This document shows, piece after piece, positions 1-6,545 of a stretch of DNA of 9,914 nucleotides. The notes under the pieces were generated by a model that saw nothing but the letters and a program-made list of their open reading frames with translations, had not been told where the DNA came from and searched no databases. Both the position numbers and the translations under genes were made by a program. Source of the stretch: JBHHXR01 sp046757205 (GTDB lineage Bacteria; Pseudomonadota; Alphaproteobacteria; Rhodobacterales; Rhodobacteraceae); assembly GCA_046757205.1 (NCBI GenBank), contig JBHHXR010000129.1, forward strand, positions 1 to 9,914. Reading direction: 5' to 3'. Within the stretch, counting starts at the first letter, position 1, and every line of letters begins with the position of its first letter.

Positions 1-480
1 CATCCCCGGGAGGCCGAGACCGACGCCGGACAGTTCGCGCTTGCCGATGCCGGCATCTTCCACGGTATCGTCGAGCAGGCGCGCTATGAAGGGCGCTATC
101 TGCCCGGTCGCGAACTGCCGGCTGGCAAGCTGCGCCTGGTGCTGGCCAATCAGATTGCCCTCGAAGTCGATCAGCGCCGCGGTCGCGATCCGGTCGGAGA
201 GCTTTATGCCCGCGATCACGTGCGCCTCGGCCCGGATCTTGAGATCGACACGCGGCCGGCCCCGCTTGGAATCCGATCTGTCCGGATCGCGGGCAATTTC
301 CTCCACCAGACCGGCGCGGATAAGCTCGCCGGTGATGCTCGTCACCGTGGCCGGGCTGACGCCGGTTTCCCTGGATATGTCGATCCGGGCGATCCGCCCC
401 GAATCGCGTATGGTCGCAAGCACCAGACGGCGCCCGCTCTCGCGCTGGTCCCTCAGTTGCAGTAACGATTGCGCGTCCAC
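1..480 (-). CDS. ROK-family transcriptional repressor (XylR-type), 5' part only
   Basis: The first 160 codons of a minus-strand gene that runs off the left edge. Residues about 17-62 form a winged helix-turn-helix: RIARIDISRETGVSPATVTS, then a recognition helix and the wing entry (ELIRAGLVEE). A basic linker (SKRGRPRVDL) follows, then the first strand of the ROK/actin-like fold (VIAGIKLSDRIATAALIDF, then EGNLIG), the standard layout of ROK repressors such as NagC, Mlc and XylR. The C-terminal part, where ROK proteins carry the zinc motif CxCGxxGC, lies outside the window. The GTG start at 478-480 is chosen because GGAG (complement of 487-490) sits six bases upstream. An in-frame TTG further upstream has no ribosome site. 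Divergence from xylF makes it the probable local repressor of the importer, answering to xylose or a similar sugar. Family membership is clear; the ligand is inferred from context. Confidence 0.88.
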   Translation of the reverse strand, partial: MDAQSLLQLRDQRESGRRLVLATIRDSGRIARIDISRETGVSPATVTSITGELIRAGLVEEIARDPDRSDSKRGRPRVDLKIRAEAHVIAGIKLSDRIATAALIDFEGNLIGQHQAQLASRQFATGQIAPFIARLLDDTVEDAGIGKRELSGVGLGLPGM

Positions 481-511
481 GCGATGCTCCGGTTCGGCCG
501 CTCCCTCTCCA

Positions 512-542
512 ATATATTTTACCAATTGAAATAATAAGGCAA
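512..542 (-). promoter_or_regulatory. candidate promoter and operator half-sites of the ROK gene
   Basis: An AT-rich island in GC-rich DNA just upstream of the regulator. On the minus strand it contains TTGCCT (complement of 537-542) and TAAAAT (complement of 516-521), a tolerable sigma70 pair but with a short 15-base spacer. The second element overlaps an imperfect palindrome TATTT-N9-AAATA (515-533). Its right half, AATTGAAATA (524-533), resembles AATTAAATA (618-626) of the larger inverted repeat near xylF. AT-rich arms of this kind are known for ROK repressors such as NagC and Mlc. This would fit autoregulation. Promoter and operator roles are both inferred. Confidence 0.35.
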
Positions 543-599
543 GCCCCGGCGCCCGCTTTCGAAGTCCGGCCGGGATTTCCGCCCCCCGCGGCACCAGTT

Positions 600-626
600 T
601 ATTTAATTAGACACAAAAATTAAATA
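600..626. promoter_or_regulatory. AT-rich inverted repeat, probable ROK operator for xylFHG
   Basis: A perfect 9-bp inverted repeat, TATTTAATT (600-608) and AATTAAATA (618-626), separated by nine bases and centred on 613. It is the strongest palindrome in the divergent gap and lies 76 bp upstream of the xylF start, where a repressor would cover the promoter or early transcript. TAAATA at 621-626 could double as a -10 element, but I see no good -35 for it. Size, symmetry and AT-rich arms fit operators of ROK repressors. Binding by the adjacent regulator is an inference from position. Confidence 0.55.
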
Positions 627-701
627 GTGCTACACAAGGGCGCTGTCCGGGCGAATCCGCTGGATGCGGAGCGGCGGACTTATGGATACAGGGAGACAGG
701 A

Positions 702-1730
702 ATGAAGAAATTAACCGCAATCGTAGCAATGGCGTTCAGCGCGACCATTGCCACCGGCGCCGTCGCCGCCGATCTCGTGGTCGGCGTCAGCTGGTCGAAT
801 TTTCAGGAAGAGCGCTGGAAGACCGATGAAGCCGCGATCAAGTCGGCGCTCGATGCTGCCGGCGCGAAATACGTGTCGGCCGACGCGCAGTCGTCGGCGT
901 CCAAGCAGATCTCCGACGTGGAAAGCCTTATCGCTCAGGGCGTCGACGCGCTGATCATCCTGGCGCAGGACGCCCAGGCAATTGGCCCGGCGGTGCAGGC
1001 CGCCGCCGATGAAGGCATCCCCATCGTCGGTTATGACCGTCTGATCGAGGACCCGCGCGCCTTCTACCTGACCTTCGACAATATCGAGGTCGGCCGGATG
1101 CAGGCCCGCGCCGTCTACGCCGCGCAGCCCAAGGGCAACTACGTGATGATCAAGGGCTCCGCCCAGGATCCGAACGCCGATTTCCTTCGCGGCGGCCAGC
1201 AGGAAATCCTGCAGGCGGCGATTGACAAGGGCGACATCAAGATCGTCGGTGAAGCCTACACCGATGGTTGGCTGCCCGCCAACGCGCAGCGCAACATGGA
1301 GCAGATACTGACCGCCAACGACAACAAGGTCGATGCGGTCGTCGCTTCCAACGACGGCACGGCGGGCGGCGTCGTTGCGGCGCTCACCGCGCAGGGCATG
1401 GACGGTATCCCGGTCTCGGGACAGGACGGCGACCACGCCGCGCTGAACAGGGTCGCCAAGGGCACCCAGACCGTCAGCGTCTGGAAGGACGCGCGCGAGC
1501 TTGGCAAGGCGGCCGGCGAGATCGCCGTGGCGCTGGCCGGTGGCGCCAAGATGTCCGACATTCCGGGCGCCACGCAGTGGACCTCGCCCGGCGGCACCAC
1601 GCTGTGGGCGCGCTTCCTCGCGCCGGTTCCGATCACCAAGGACAATCTGAGCGTCGTGGTCGACGCCGGCTGGATTTCCAAGGACGACCTCTGCCAGGGC
1701 GTCTCCGGCGGTCCGGCCCCCTGCAACTGA
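702..1730 (+). CDS. xylF: D-xylose ABC transporter, periplasmic substrate-binding protein
   Basis: A 342-residue periplasmic sugar-binding protein that delivers D-xylose (or a close pentose) to the XylH/XylG importer. Residues 1-22 are a Sec signal peptide: MKK, a hydrophobic core and an AVA cleavage motif before ADLVVG. The mature part follows the XylF pattern throughout: NFQEERWK (33-40), GYDRLI (110-115), FDN (125-127), DGWLP (188-192), ASNDGTAGG (215-223) and SGQDGD (239-244), which line the sugar cleft in XylF/RbsB-type proteins. The ATG at 702 is preceded by GGGAG at 691-695. An in-frame GTG at 627 would add 25 residues ahead of the signal peptide and is rejected. The C-terminus extends past E. 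coli XylF and carries two cysteines, C331 and C341, that may form a disulfide. First gene of the operon. The family is sure; xylose specificity is inferred from similarity remembered for E. coli XylF. Confidence 0.92.
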   Translation: MKKLTAIVAMAFSATIATGAVAADLVVGVSWSNFQEERWKTDEAAIKSALDAAGAKYVSADAQSSASKQISDVESLIAQGVDALIILAQDAQAIGPAVQAAADEGIPIVGYDRLIEDPRAFYLTFDNIEVGRMQARAVYAAQPKGNYVMIKGSAQDPNADFLRGGQQEILQAAIDKGDIKIVGEAYTDGWLPANAQRNMEQILTANDNKVDAVVASNDGTAGGVVAALTAQGMDGIPVSGQDGDHAALNRVAKGTQTVSVWKDARELGKAAGEIAVALAGGAKMSDIPGATQWTSPGGTTLWARFLAPVPITKDNLSVVVDAGWISKDDLCQGVSGGPAPCN

Positions 1731-1752
1731 GCACGCGGGCCTGTCTTTGAAA

Positions 1753-1780
1753 ATGTCCCCACCCGTCCGGGTGGGGACAT
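1753..1780 (+). other. intercistronic stem-loop between xylF and xylH
   Basis: A perfect 12-bp inverted repeat, ATGTCCCCACCC (1753-1764) and GGGTGGGGACAT (1769-1780), with a four-base loop GTCC. It lies 22 bases after the xylF stop and ends 24 bases before xylH. No T-run follows, so it is not a classical terminator. In binding-protein operators such as malE-malF, hairpins at this place protect the upstream mRNA and help the binding protein to be made in excess. That role, or partial termination, is inferred here. The structure itself is seen directly. Confidence 0.75.
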
Positions 1781-1804
1781 GCCATCAACATCCGGAATAC
1801 GGTC

Positions 1805-3100
1805 ATGACGGACACTTCAGACGCGCAGGCAGACGCCCGGCCCGGACGCAATATCTTCGCGACGATGGAACTCGACACGCGCCTCTTGGGCATGATCGGC
1901 GCGTTCGTCGTCGTCTGCCTGGTGTTCAACTTCCTGACCGACGGGCGGTTCCTGACGCCGCGCAACATCTTCAACCTGACGATCCAGACCGTCTCGGTCG
2001 CCATCATGGCTACCGGCATGGTGTTCGTGATCGTCACCCGCAACATCGATTTGTCGGTCGGCTCGCTGCTGGCCACCAGTTCCGCAATGATGGCGATGAC
2101 CCAGACCGTCGTGACGCCGGAATGGCTGGGCCTCGGTCTCAACCACCCGCTGACCGCGCCGATCGCCATCGCCGTCGGCCTCGCCACCGGGATCGCCATC
2201 GGCGCGTTCCACGGCTGGCTGGTCGGCTATCTGGCGATCCCCGCTTTCATCGTCACGCTGGGCGGCCTGCTGGTATGGCGCAATGTCGCCTGGTATCTGA
2301 CCAATGGCCAGACCATCGGGCCGCTCGACCAGAACTTCCAGCTTTTTGGGGGCATCAACGGCACGCTCGGCGAAAGCTGGAGCTGGGTTTTCGGCGCCGT
2401 CGCCGTCCTCGCTGCGTTCTACGGCCTGTGGACCGCCCGCCGCGCCAAGGTCGCCCACGGATTCCCGGCGAAACCGGTGTGGGCCGAAGCGCTGCTGGCC
2501 GCGATCATTGCCGGCGCCATTCTCGGGTTTGTCGCCGTCCTCAACGCCTACCAGATCCCGGTGCGCCGCCTCGCCCGCATGTTCGAGGCGCGCGGCGAGG
2601 TCATGCCGGAAGGCTTCACGGCTGGCTACGGGCTCCCGATTTCGGTGCTTCTGCTGATCGTCATCGCTGTCGTGATGACCGTCGTCGCCCGCAAGACACG
2701 GCTGGGGCGTTACATCTTCGCCACCGGCGGCAACCCGGATGCGGCCGAACTCTCCGGCATCAACACCCGGCTTCTGACGGTCAAGGTCTTCGCCATCATC
2801 GGCCTGCTCTGCGCCATTTCGGCGATCGTCGCGTCGTCGCGCCAGACCTTCCATTCCAACGACATCGGAACGCTTGACGAACTGCGCGTCATCGCCGCGG
2901 CGGTGATCGGCGGAACGGCGCTGTCGGGCGGTATCGGTACCATTTACGGCGCCATCCTCGGCGCGCTGATCATGCAGTCGCTGCAATCGGGCATGGCAAT
3001 GGTCGGCGTCGATGCGCCGTTCCAGAACATCGTTGTCGGCTCAGTGCTGGTAATCGCGGTCCTCGTCGATATCATCTACCGCAGGCGCACCGGAGACTGA
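1805..3100 (+). CDS. xylH: D-xylose ABC transporter, permease
   Basis: A 431-residue inner-membrane permease of the BPD_transp_2 family that forms the sugar channel with XylF outside and XylG inside. A polar N-terminus of about 27 residues is followed by about ten to twelve hydrophobic segments (roughly 27-43, 58-78, 83-100, 117-137, 143-160, 192-209, 228-246, 276-295, 325-343, 361-395 and 407-425). Family hallmarks are NIDLSVGSLL (80-89), PAFIVTLGG (146-154), the cytoplasmic ATPase-contact loop RYIFATGGNPDAAELSGIN (302-320), AAAVIGGTALSGG (364-376) and GALIMQSLQSGM (386-397). It is longer than E. coli XylH (393) mainly through a hydrophilic loop at about 251-274, which I recall as usual for rhizobial XylH. 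The ATG at 1805 has a weak GGA eight bases upstream. The gene almost abuts xylG. Confidence 0.92.
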   Translation: MTDTSDAQADARPGRNIFATMELDTRLLGMIGAFVVVCLVFNFLTDGRFLTPRNIFNLTIQTVSVAIMATGMVFVIVTRNIDLSVGSLLATSSAMMAMTQTVVTPEWLGLGLNHPLTAPIAIAVGLATGIAIGAFHGWLVGYLAIPAFIVTLGGLLVWRNVAWYLTNGQTIGPLDQNFQLFGGINGTLGESWSWVFGAVAVLAAFYGLWTARRAKVAHGFPAKPVWAEALLAAIIAGAILGFVAVLNAYQIPVRRLARMFEARGEVMPEGFTAGYGLPISVLLLIVIAVVMTVVARKTRLGRYIFATGGNPDAAELSGINTRLLTVKVFAIIGLLCAISAIVASSRQTFHSNDIGTLDELRVIAAAVIGGTALSGGIGTIYGAILGALIMQSLQSGMAMVGVDAPFQNIVVGSVLVIAVLVDIIYRRRTGD

Positions 3101-3102
3101 TC

Positions 3103-3861
3103 ATGCCCACACCTCTTGTAGAAATGCGCGACATGTCGATTGCCTTCGGTGGCATAAAGGCGGTGGATCATGTCACGGTTGATCTTTATCCTGGCGAGGT
3201 CGTGGGCGTGCTTGGTCACAATGGCGCCGGCAAATCCTGCCTGATGAAGATGCTTTCGGGCGCTTACCGGCCCGATGGCGGCGAAATCCTGATCAACGGC
3301 GAGAAAGCCACGATCAACAATCCCCGCGACGCCCGCGACTACAACATCGAAACGATCTACCAGACGCTGGCGCTGGCCGACAACCTGGATGCGGCCTCGA
3401 ACCTTTTTCTCGGGCGCGAGTTGGTCACGCCGCTGGGGCTTGTAAACGACCCGAAGATGGAGTCTGAAACCCGCAAGATCATGGGCCAGCTCAACCCCAA
3501 TTTCGAACGTTTCACCGCGCCTGTCTCGGCGCTTTCAGGCGGGCAGCGCCAGTCGGTGGCGATCAGCCGCGCGGTCTATTTCAACGCCAAGATCCTGATC
3601 ATGGACGAACCGACCGCCGCGCTCGGCGTGCAGGAGACGAGGATGGTCGCCGACCTGATCCAGGAACTGAAAAAACAGGGCATCGGCATTTTCCTGATCG
3701 ACCACGACATTCATCAGGTCAAGGCCATGTGCGACCGCGCCAACGTCATGAAGAACGGCAAGCTCGTGGGCACGGTGAACGTCGACGAAGTGACGGAGGA
3801 CGACCTGCTGGGCATGATCATCCTCGGAAAGTCACCCGAAAAGGCCGCCGCGGTTCACTAG
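3103..3861 (+). CDS. xylG: sugar ABC transporter, single-domain ATPase
   Basis: A 252-residue cytoplasmic ATPase that powers the XylF/XylH importer. It has one complete ABC domain: Walker A GHNGAGKS (38-45), Q-loop Q87 in ETIYQTLA, signature LSGGQRQ (144-150), Walker B ILIMDEP (164-170), D-loop AALG (172-175) and switch histidine H201. E. coli XylG carries two such domains in about 513 residues; the short form found here is the rhizobial XylG/FrcA type and presumably works as a homodimer. Residue 46, directly after the Walker A serine, is cysteine where most relatives have threonine. The start ATG lies two bases after the xylH stop, with GGAG at 3092-3095 inside the end of xylH, so the two are translationally linked. 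Substrate is assigned from the operon; a FrcA-like fructose ATPase would look much the same. Confidence 0.9.
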   Translation: MPTPLVEMRDMSIAFGGIKAVDHVTVDLYPGEVVGVLGHNGAGKSCLMKMLSGAYRPDGGEILINGEKATINNPRDARDYNIETIYQTLALADNLDAASNLFLGRELVTPLGLVNDPKMESETRKIMGQLNPNFERFTAPVSALSGGQRQSVAISRAVYFNAKILIMDEPTAALGVQETRMVADLIQELKKQGIGIFLIDHDIHQVKAMCDRANVMKNGKLVGTVNVDEVTEDDLLGMIILGKSPEKAAAVH

Positions 3862-3862
3862 G

Positions 3863-3896
3863 GCCGGCTTGCTTGCCGGCGCGACCCGTGCGCCGG
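3863..3896 (+). terminator. possible terminator or hairpin cluster after xylG
   Basis: Two overlapping hairpins follow the xylG stop: GCCGGC (3863-3868) with GCCGGC (3875-3880), loop of six; and CCGGCGC (3876-3882) with GCGCCGG (3890-3896), loop of seven. They share bases and would be mutually exclusive. Neither is followed by a T-run, so intrinsic termination is uncertain. Position at the operon end is the main argument. Confidence 0.35.
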
Positions 3897-3972
3897 TGCG
3901 AGCCGGATACGGCGGCCGGCCGGTGCATCCCCGGAGCGTTCGATGCTCGTCCCGAATCGTGCCGCTTCTTCG

Positions 3973-4001
3973 CTTGACGCTGTCAGATCACGGCCCTAAA
4001 A
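3973..4001 (+). promoter_or_regulatory. sigma70-type promoter of the tRNA-Asp pair
   Basis: CTTGAC at 3973-3978 and CTAAAA at 3996-4001 are separated by 17 bases, close to the alphaproteobacterial housekeeping consensus CTTGAC-N17-CTATAT. The first tRNA begins 39 bases after the -10 element, leaving room for a short 5' leader. It is the best promoter match in the window and points straight into the tRNA genes. Confidence 0.7.
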
Positions 4002-4040
4002 CGCGCAGGTGCCCGGTTTCAGCCGGGAGCATTTGCGCGC

Positions 4041-4117
4041 GCGGTTGTAGCTCAGTCGGTTAGAGTGCCGGCCTGTCACGCCGGAGGTCGCGGGTTCGAG
4101 TCCCGTCAACCGCGCCA
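4041..4117 (+). tRNA. tRNA-Asp (anticodon GTC), copy 1
   Basis: A full cloverleaf with encoded CCA. The acceptor stem is GCGGTTG (4041-4047) paired with CAACCGC (4107-4113), discriminator G, then CCA (4115-4117). The D-arm is GCTC...GAGT. The anticodon stem CCGGC/GCCGG (4068-4072, 4080-4084) encloses the loop CTGTCAC with anticodon GTC at 4075-4077. The T-arm is GCGGG-TTCGAGT-CCCGT. It reads GAC/GAU codons. It shares the upstream promoter with the second copy and differs from it only at 4088 (T here, C there) in the variable loop. Confidence 0.98.
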
Positions 4118-4137
4118 CGCATGCACCAAAAACATGC

Positions 4138-4138
<1 letters not shown>
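4118..4138 (+). other. short hairpin in the spacer between the two tRNAs
   Basis: The 20-base spacer contains CGCATG (4118-4123) and CATGCG (4133-4138) with an A-rich nine-base loop, so the linker can fold back between the two cloverleafs. The last pairing base is the first base of the second tRNA. It may help RNase processing of the dimeric precursor; that is inference. Confidence 0.45.
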
Positions 4139-4214
<76 letters not shown>

Positions 4215-4652
4215 TTCGTCGATGGCCCTGTACCGCGGACACAACCAGCGCCCGCCGCGCCTTTCCGGTTTCAGTTGCCGGCGCGCGCCCGGACCTGCAC
4301 CCGGTGCCCGGCCCCGGCGACGCGCCGCAGGCCGCCATCGCAACGACGCAAGGCGGCAGCGCCGCCATGAACCGCCCGAACCGCGCCCGCGTCAGCCGTC
4401 TGCGGAAAACCGCCTGCCCCGGCCCTCGGACCCCGTGCAACTGAAATACCCGCTCGGCAAGGCCGACACCGGCCAGCGCAACATGTTTCGTGGATGCTCC
4501 CTGCTCTTGCTGAGTTGCCGTCACGGCATGGCACATCGCGATGCCGAAACAGGTGGGGGCATCCATCCCGTCAGGCGCGGCCCTCGTCCCGCCCCGCGAA
4601 CCGGGTGAGGGGGCGGGTCCCGGACGATGGGGCGGATTTGGGATTCACAAGC
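4215..4652. other. 438-bp GC-rich stretch with no convincing gene
   Basis: It lies between the tRNA pair and the stop of the minus-strand hydrolase. Open frames exist on both strands, but the longest begin in, or end in, the tRNA sequences and their translations look like random GC-rich protein (many R, P, A and G, no motif). A hairpin CCCGCCCC (4588-4595) with GGGGCGGG (4610-4617), loop of 14, lies 36 bases past the hydrolase stop and might end that transcript, although no T-run follows. Nothing else is recognised. Confidence 0.5.
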
Positions 4653-5636
4653 TCAAAGCGACCCGGCCCATTCAACGATCCGCTCGACCACAGCATCGGT
4701 CTGGCCCGGGCTGAGGATGTCACCGGCAAGCACGTGCCGCGCCGGATCGTCGCCCGGCCCCAGTTCCAAAGCCACCAGTTCACTCCTGCCGCCCCACTTG
4801 CCGGCAACCGCGCGCACGGCCGGAACCGAGATCACGGTATCCTCGTCGGACACCAGGAAAAGCGCCGGAACCCGCGCCGCCCCGAACCGAAGCCCGGCGG
4901 TGAATTTCACCAGTGCCGCCATCGGCAGGAGGGCGACCGTGGGGTATTTCGTCGTCCACCATCTGCCCTGCGCATCCGAGACCGGCTCCCATGTCCGGGT
5001 GTCACCGGCAAGGTACGGCAGGAGCCGCTGGGCATACGGCATGTTGAGAAATCCCGAACCCGCCGCCCGCAAGCCGAAATTCGGCGATACCAGCACGACA
5101 CCGGCAAGCCCGGCATTGATCCTGCCGTCCATCGCGGCATAGGCGGCCAGCGTTCCGCCGGTCGACGTGCCGACAATCAGGATCCTGTCTCCGATCCTGC
5201 GTCCGATGGCCATCGCCTCGGCCAGATCGTTGATCCAGTCATTCATGCTCGGCTCGGCCAGCGCTTCGCCGCCGCGGCCATGCCCGGCAAAACGGACGAA
5301 ATAGAGGTTTGCGCCAACTGCCGCCGCCACCCGGTCGGGCACCGGGCGGAGTTCCTCCGACGTGGCGGAAAACCCGTGCAGGTAGATGACCGCAAGTTCG
5401 GTCCGCTCTTTCGTTGCCGGGTCCGCCCAGACCACCCGCTTTTCCGCGCCCTCGATGATGTCGGGGAACGCCGCCTCGGCCGCCTGAAGATATCCGTCGA
5501 TATACTCAGGAAGGATGCGGTCGAAGTCGCGAACGTCGGTTCCCGTCGGTTCGCTGGGGCCGAACAGGAAGGCGAAGCCCCCGACGACCAGAAGCACCGC
5601 GGCGAAAATGGTCACGATCCGTGTAAGCGGGTCCAT
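4653..5636 (-). CDS. membrane-anchored alpha/beta hydrolase (serine hydrolase)
   Basis: A 327-residue protein. Residues 5-27 are one hydrophobic segment (IVTIFAAVLLVVGGFAFLF), most likely an uncleaved membrane anchor with the hydrolase domain outside the cytoplasm. The domain has an oxyanion-loop motif YLHGFSA (85-91), a GHGRGGEAL loop (118-126), the nucleophile elbow GTSTGG (156-161, Ser158), an acid in SDEDTV (Asp264 or Asp266) and the base in ARHVLAGD (His301), so the Ser-Asp-His triad is complete. This resembles the lysophospholipase/serine aminopeptidase-like group (Hydrolase_4); the substrate is unknown, with a lipid or other ester plausible. The ATG at 5634-5636 is preceded by AGGAAA (complement of 5646-5651). 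A longer frame from 5753 has no supporting site. A possible -35 TTGACC (complement of 5693-5698) lies upstream. It follows the second hydrolase on the same strand with 132 bp between. Confidence 0.85.
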   Translation of the reverse strand: MDPLTRIVTIFAAVLLVVGGFAFLFGPSEPTGTDVRDFDRILPEYIDGYLQAAEAAFPDIIEGAEKRVVWADPATKERTELAVIYLHGFSATSEELRPVPDRVAAAVGANLYFVRFAGHGRGGEALAEPSMNDWINDLAEAMAIGRRIGDRILIVGTSTGGTLAAYAAMDGRINAGLAGVVLVSPNFGLRAAGSGFLNMPYAQRLLPYLAGDTRTWEPVSDAQGRWWTTKYPTVALLPMAALVKFTAGLRFGAARVPALFLVSDEDTVISVPAVRAVAGKWGGRSELVALELGPGDDPARHVLAGDILSPGQTDAVVERIVEWAGSL

Positions 5637-5718
5637 GCGCGGGGCTTTCCTGCTCGGACCGGCCGGGTGCGAAACTGGCGCGCCCGGTACCGGGTCAATA
5701 ATAATTCTCTTGCTGAAA

Positions 5719-5735
5719 CGCGAAGCGCTTTCGCG
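5719..5735 (-). terminator. weak hairpin between the two hydrolase genes
   Basis: CGCGAA (5719-5724) and TTCGCG (5730-5735) enclose a five-base loop. On the minus strand it lies 34 bases after the upstream hydrolase stop and is followed by only three T's. It could attenuate read-through into the downstream hydrolase. Evidence is slight. Confidence 0.25.
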
Positions 5736-5768
5736 CGCCGGCATTCTCAGCATATGGGGCGCCGATTT

Positions 5769-6545
5769 TCAACCTCTCCGCCGGCGCGCCGTGACGTCGC
5801 CGACGGCCTGCCAGATTTGCTCCAGGTTGTCCGGCTCGCTCAGCCTGTGATCGGCGCCCTTGATCAGCGTGAGCTGCATGTCGGGCGCGGTAGCGTGCGA
5901 CAGCAGGCGCAGCGGCACATCCGGGCTGACGTCGGTGTCGCCCGTCCCGTGCAGGAGCCGCACCGGCATCGGCAGATCGAGCAGGTCGCGCAACACAAGA
6001 TGCCTGCGGCCGTCCTCGATCAGCCGTCGGGTGATGACATAGGGTTCCTCCGAGTACTCTGACGGATACGCCAGCCGCCCTGTTTCCAGCAATTCCGCGC
6101 GCTGCGCGTCGTCGAACGCATCCCACATGGAATCTTCGGTGAAGTCGGGTGCCACCGAGATACCGACCAAGCCGGCCACTTTGCCGGGATTTCGGCGCGC
6201 AACCAGAAGCGCTATCCATCCGCCCATCGACGATCCCAACAGGATCTGCGGCCCATCGGTCAGCGCAAGAATCGCTTCGCAGGCCTCGTCCGCCCAGTCG
6301 CCGATGCAGCCTTCTTGAAACTCGCCCGAGGATTCGCCGTGCCCCGAATAGTCGAAACGCAGAAACGCTCGACCCGCCGTCCGGCACCGTGCGTGGAAAT
6401 ATTCTGCTTTTGTTCCCCGCATGTTGGAAAAAAAGCCGCCGAGAAACACCACACCGGGCAGATTCGCCCCTGATCCGGCAGCGTCAGACTTGATATAGGC
6501 GATTTTTTGCCGATTACTGGCCGTGAAGATTTCATGCGAATGCAT
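5769..6545 (-). CDS. cytosolic alpha/beta hydrolase, ABHD10-like
   Basis: A 258-residue serine hydrolase without a signal peptide or membrane segment. Seen in order: GVVFLGGFFSNMRGTKA (31-47, oxyanion loop), FLRFDYSGHGESSG (61-74), GDWADEA (82-88), nucleophile elbow GSSMGG (104-109, Ser106), an acid in HGTGDTDV (199-206, Asp203 or Asp205) and KGADHRLSEP (229-238, His233). The FDYSGHGESSG and DHRLS signatures are those of the ABHD10 group, whose mitochondrial members are thioesterases and esterases acting on S-acylated proteins and acyl glucuronides; bacterial substrates are unknown. The start is ATG at 6543-6545, with GAGGGA (complement of 6551-6556) five bases upstream. The TTG just before it is too close to that site. 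Its 5' end lies against, and probably overlaps, the divergent GT4-like gene. Confidence 0.87.
   Translation of the reverse strand: MHSHEIFTASNRQKIAYIKSDAAGSGANLPGVVFLGGFFSNMRGTKAEYFHARCRTAGRAFLRFDYSGHGESSGEFQEGCIGDWADEACEAILALTDGPQILLGSSMGGWIALLVARRNPGKVAGLVGISVAPDFTEDSMWDAFDDAQRAELLETGRLAYPSEYSEEPYVITRRLIEDGRRHLVLRDLLDLPMPVRLLHGTGDTDVSPDVPLRLLSHATAPDMQLTLIKGADHRLSEPDNLEQIWQAVGDVTARRRRG

Noticed and set aside
41..529. Plus-strand frames (from 41 and from 139) over the regulator.
   Set aside because: The minus strand in this stretch encodes a clear winged-helix and ROK fold. The plus-strand translations are Ser/Arg-rich shadows without a ribosome site.
627..701. Upstream GTG start for xylF adding 25 residues.
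   Set aside because: It would put a polar extension ahead of a good signal peptide, overlaps the right edge of the candidate operator, and lacks a ribosome site. The ATG at 702 has GGGAG at proper distance.
1747..2877. A 376-residue plus-strand frame overlapping the start of xylH.
   Set aside because: Very Arg-rich and in the wrong frame. XylH in the neighbouring frame explains the sequence fully.
4368..4445. Short plus-strand frame of 25 codons starting MNRPNRARV.
   Set aside because: No ribosome site, no hydrophobic or other recognisable feature, and composition like the surrounding noncoding DNA.
5683..5694. 12-bp palindrome CCCGGTACCGGG upstream of the membrane-anchored hydrolase.
   Set aside because: It touches the possible -35, but short GC palindromes are frequent in this DNA and nothing else supports an operator.
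4494..6062. A 522-residue plus-strand frame opposite both hydrolases.
   Set aside because: It is antisense to two proteins with complete catalytic triads, and its own translation is low-complexity and motif-free.
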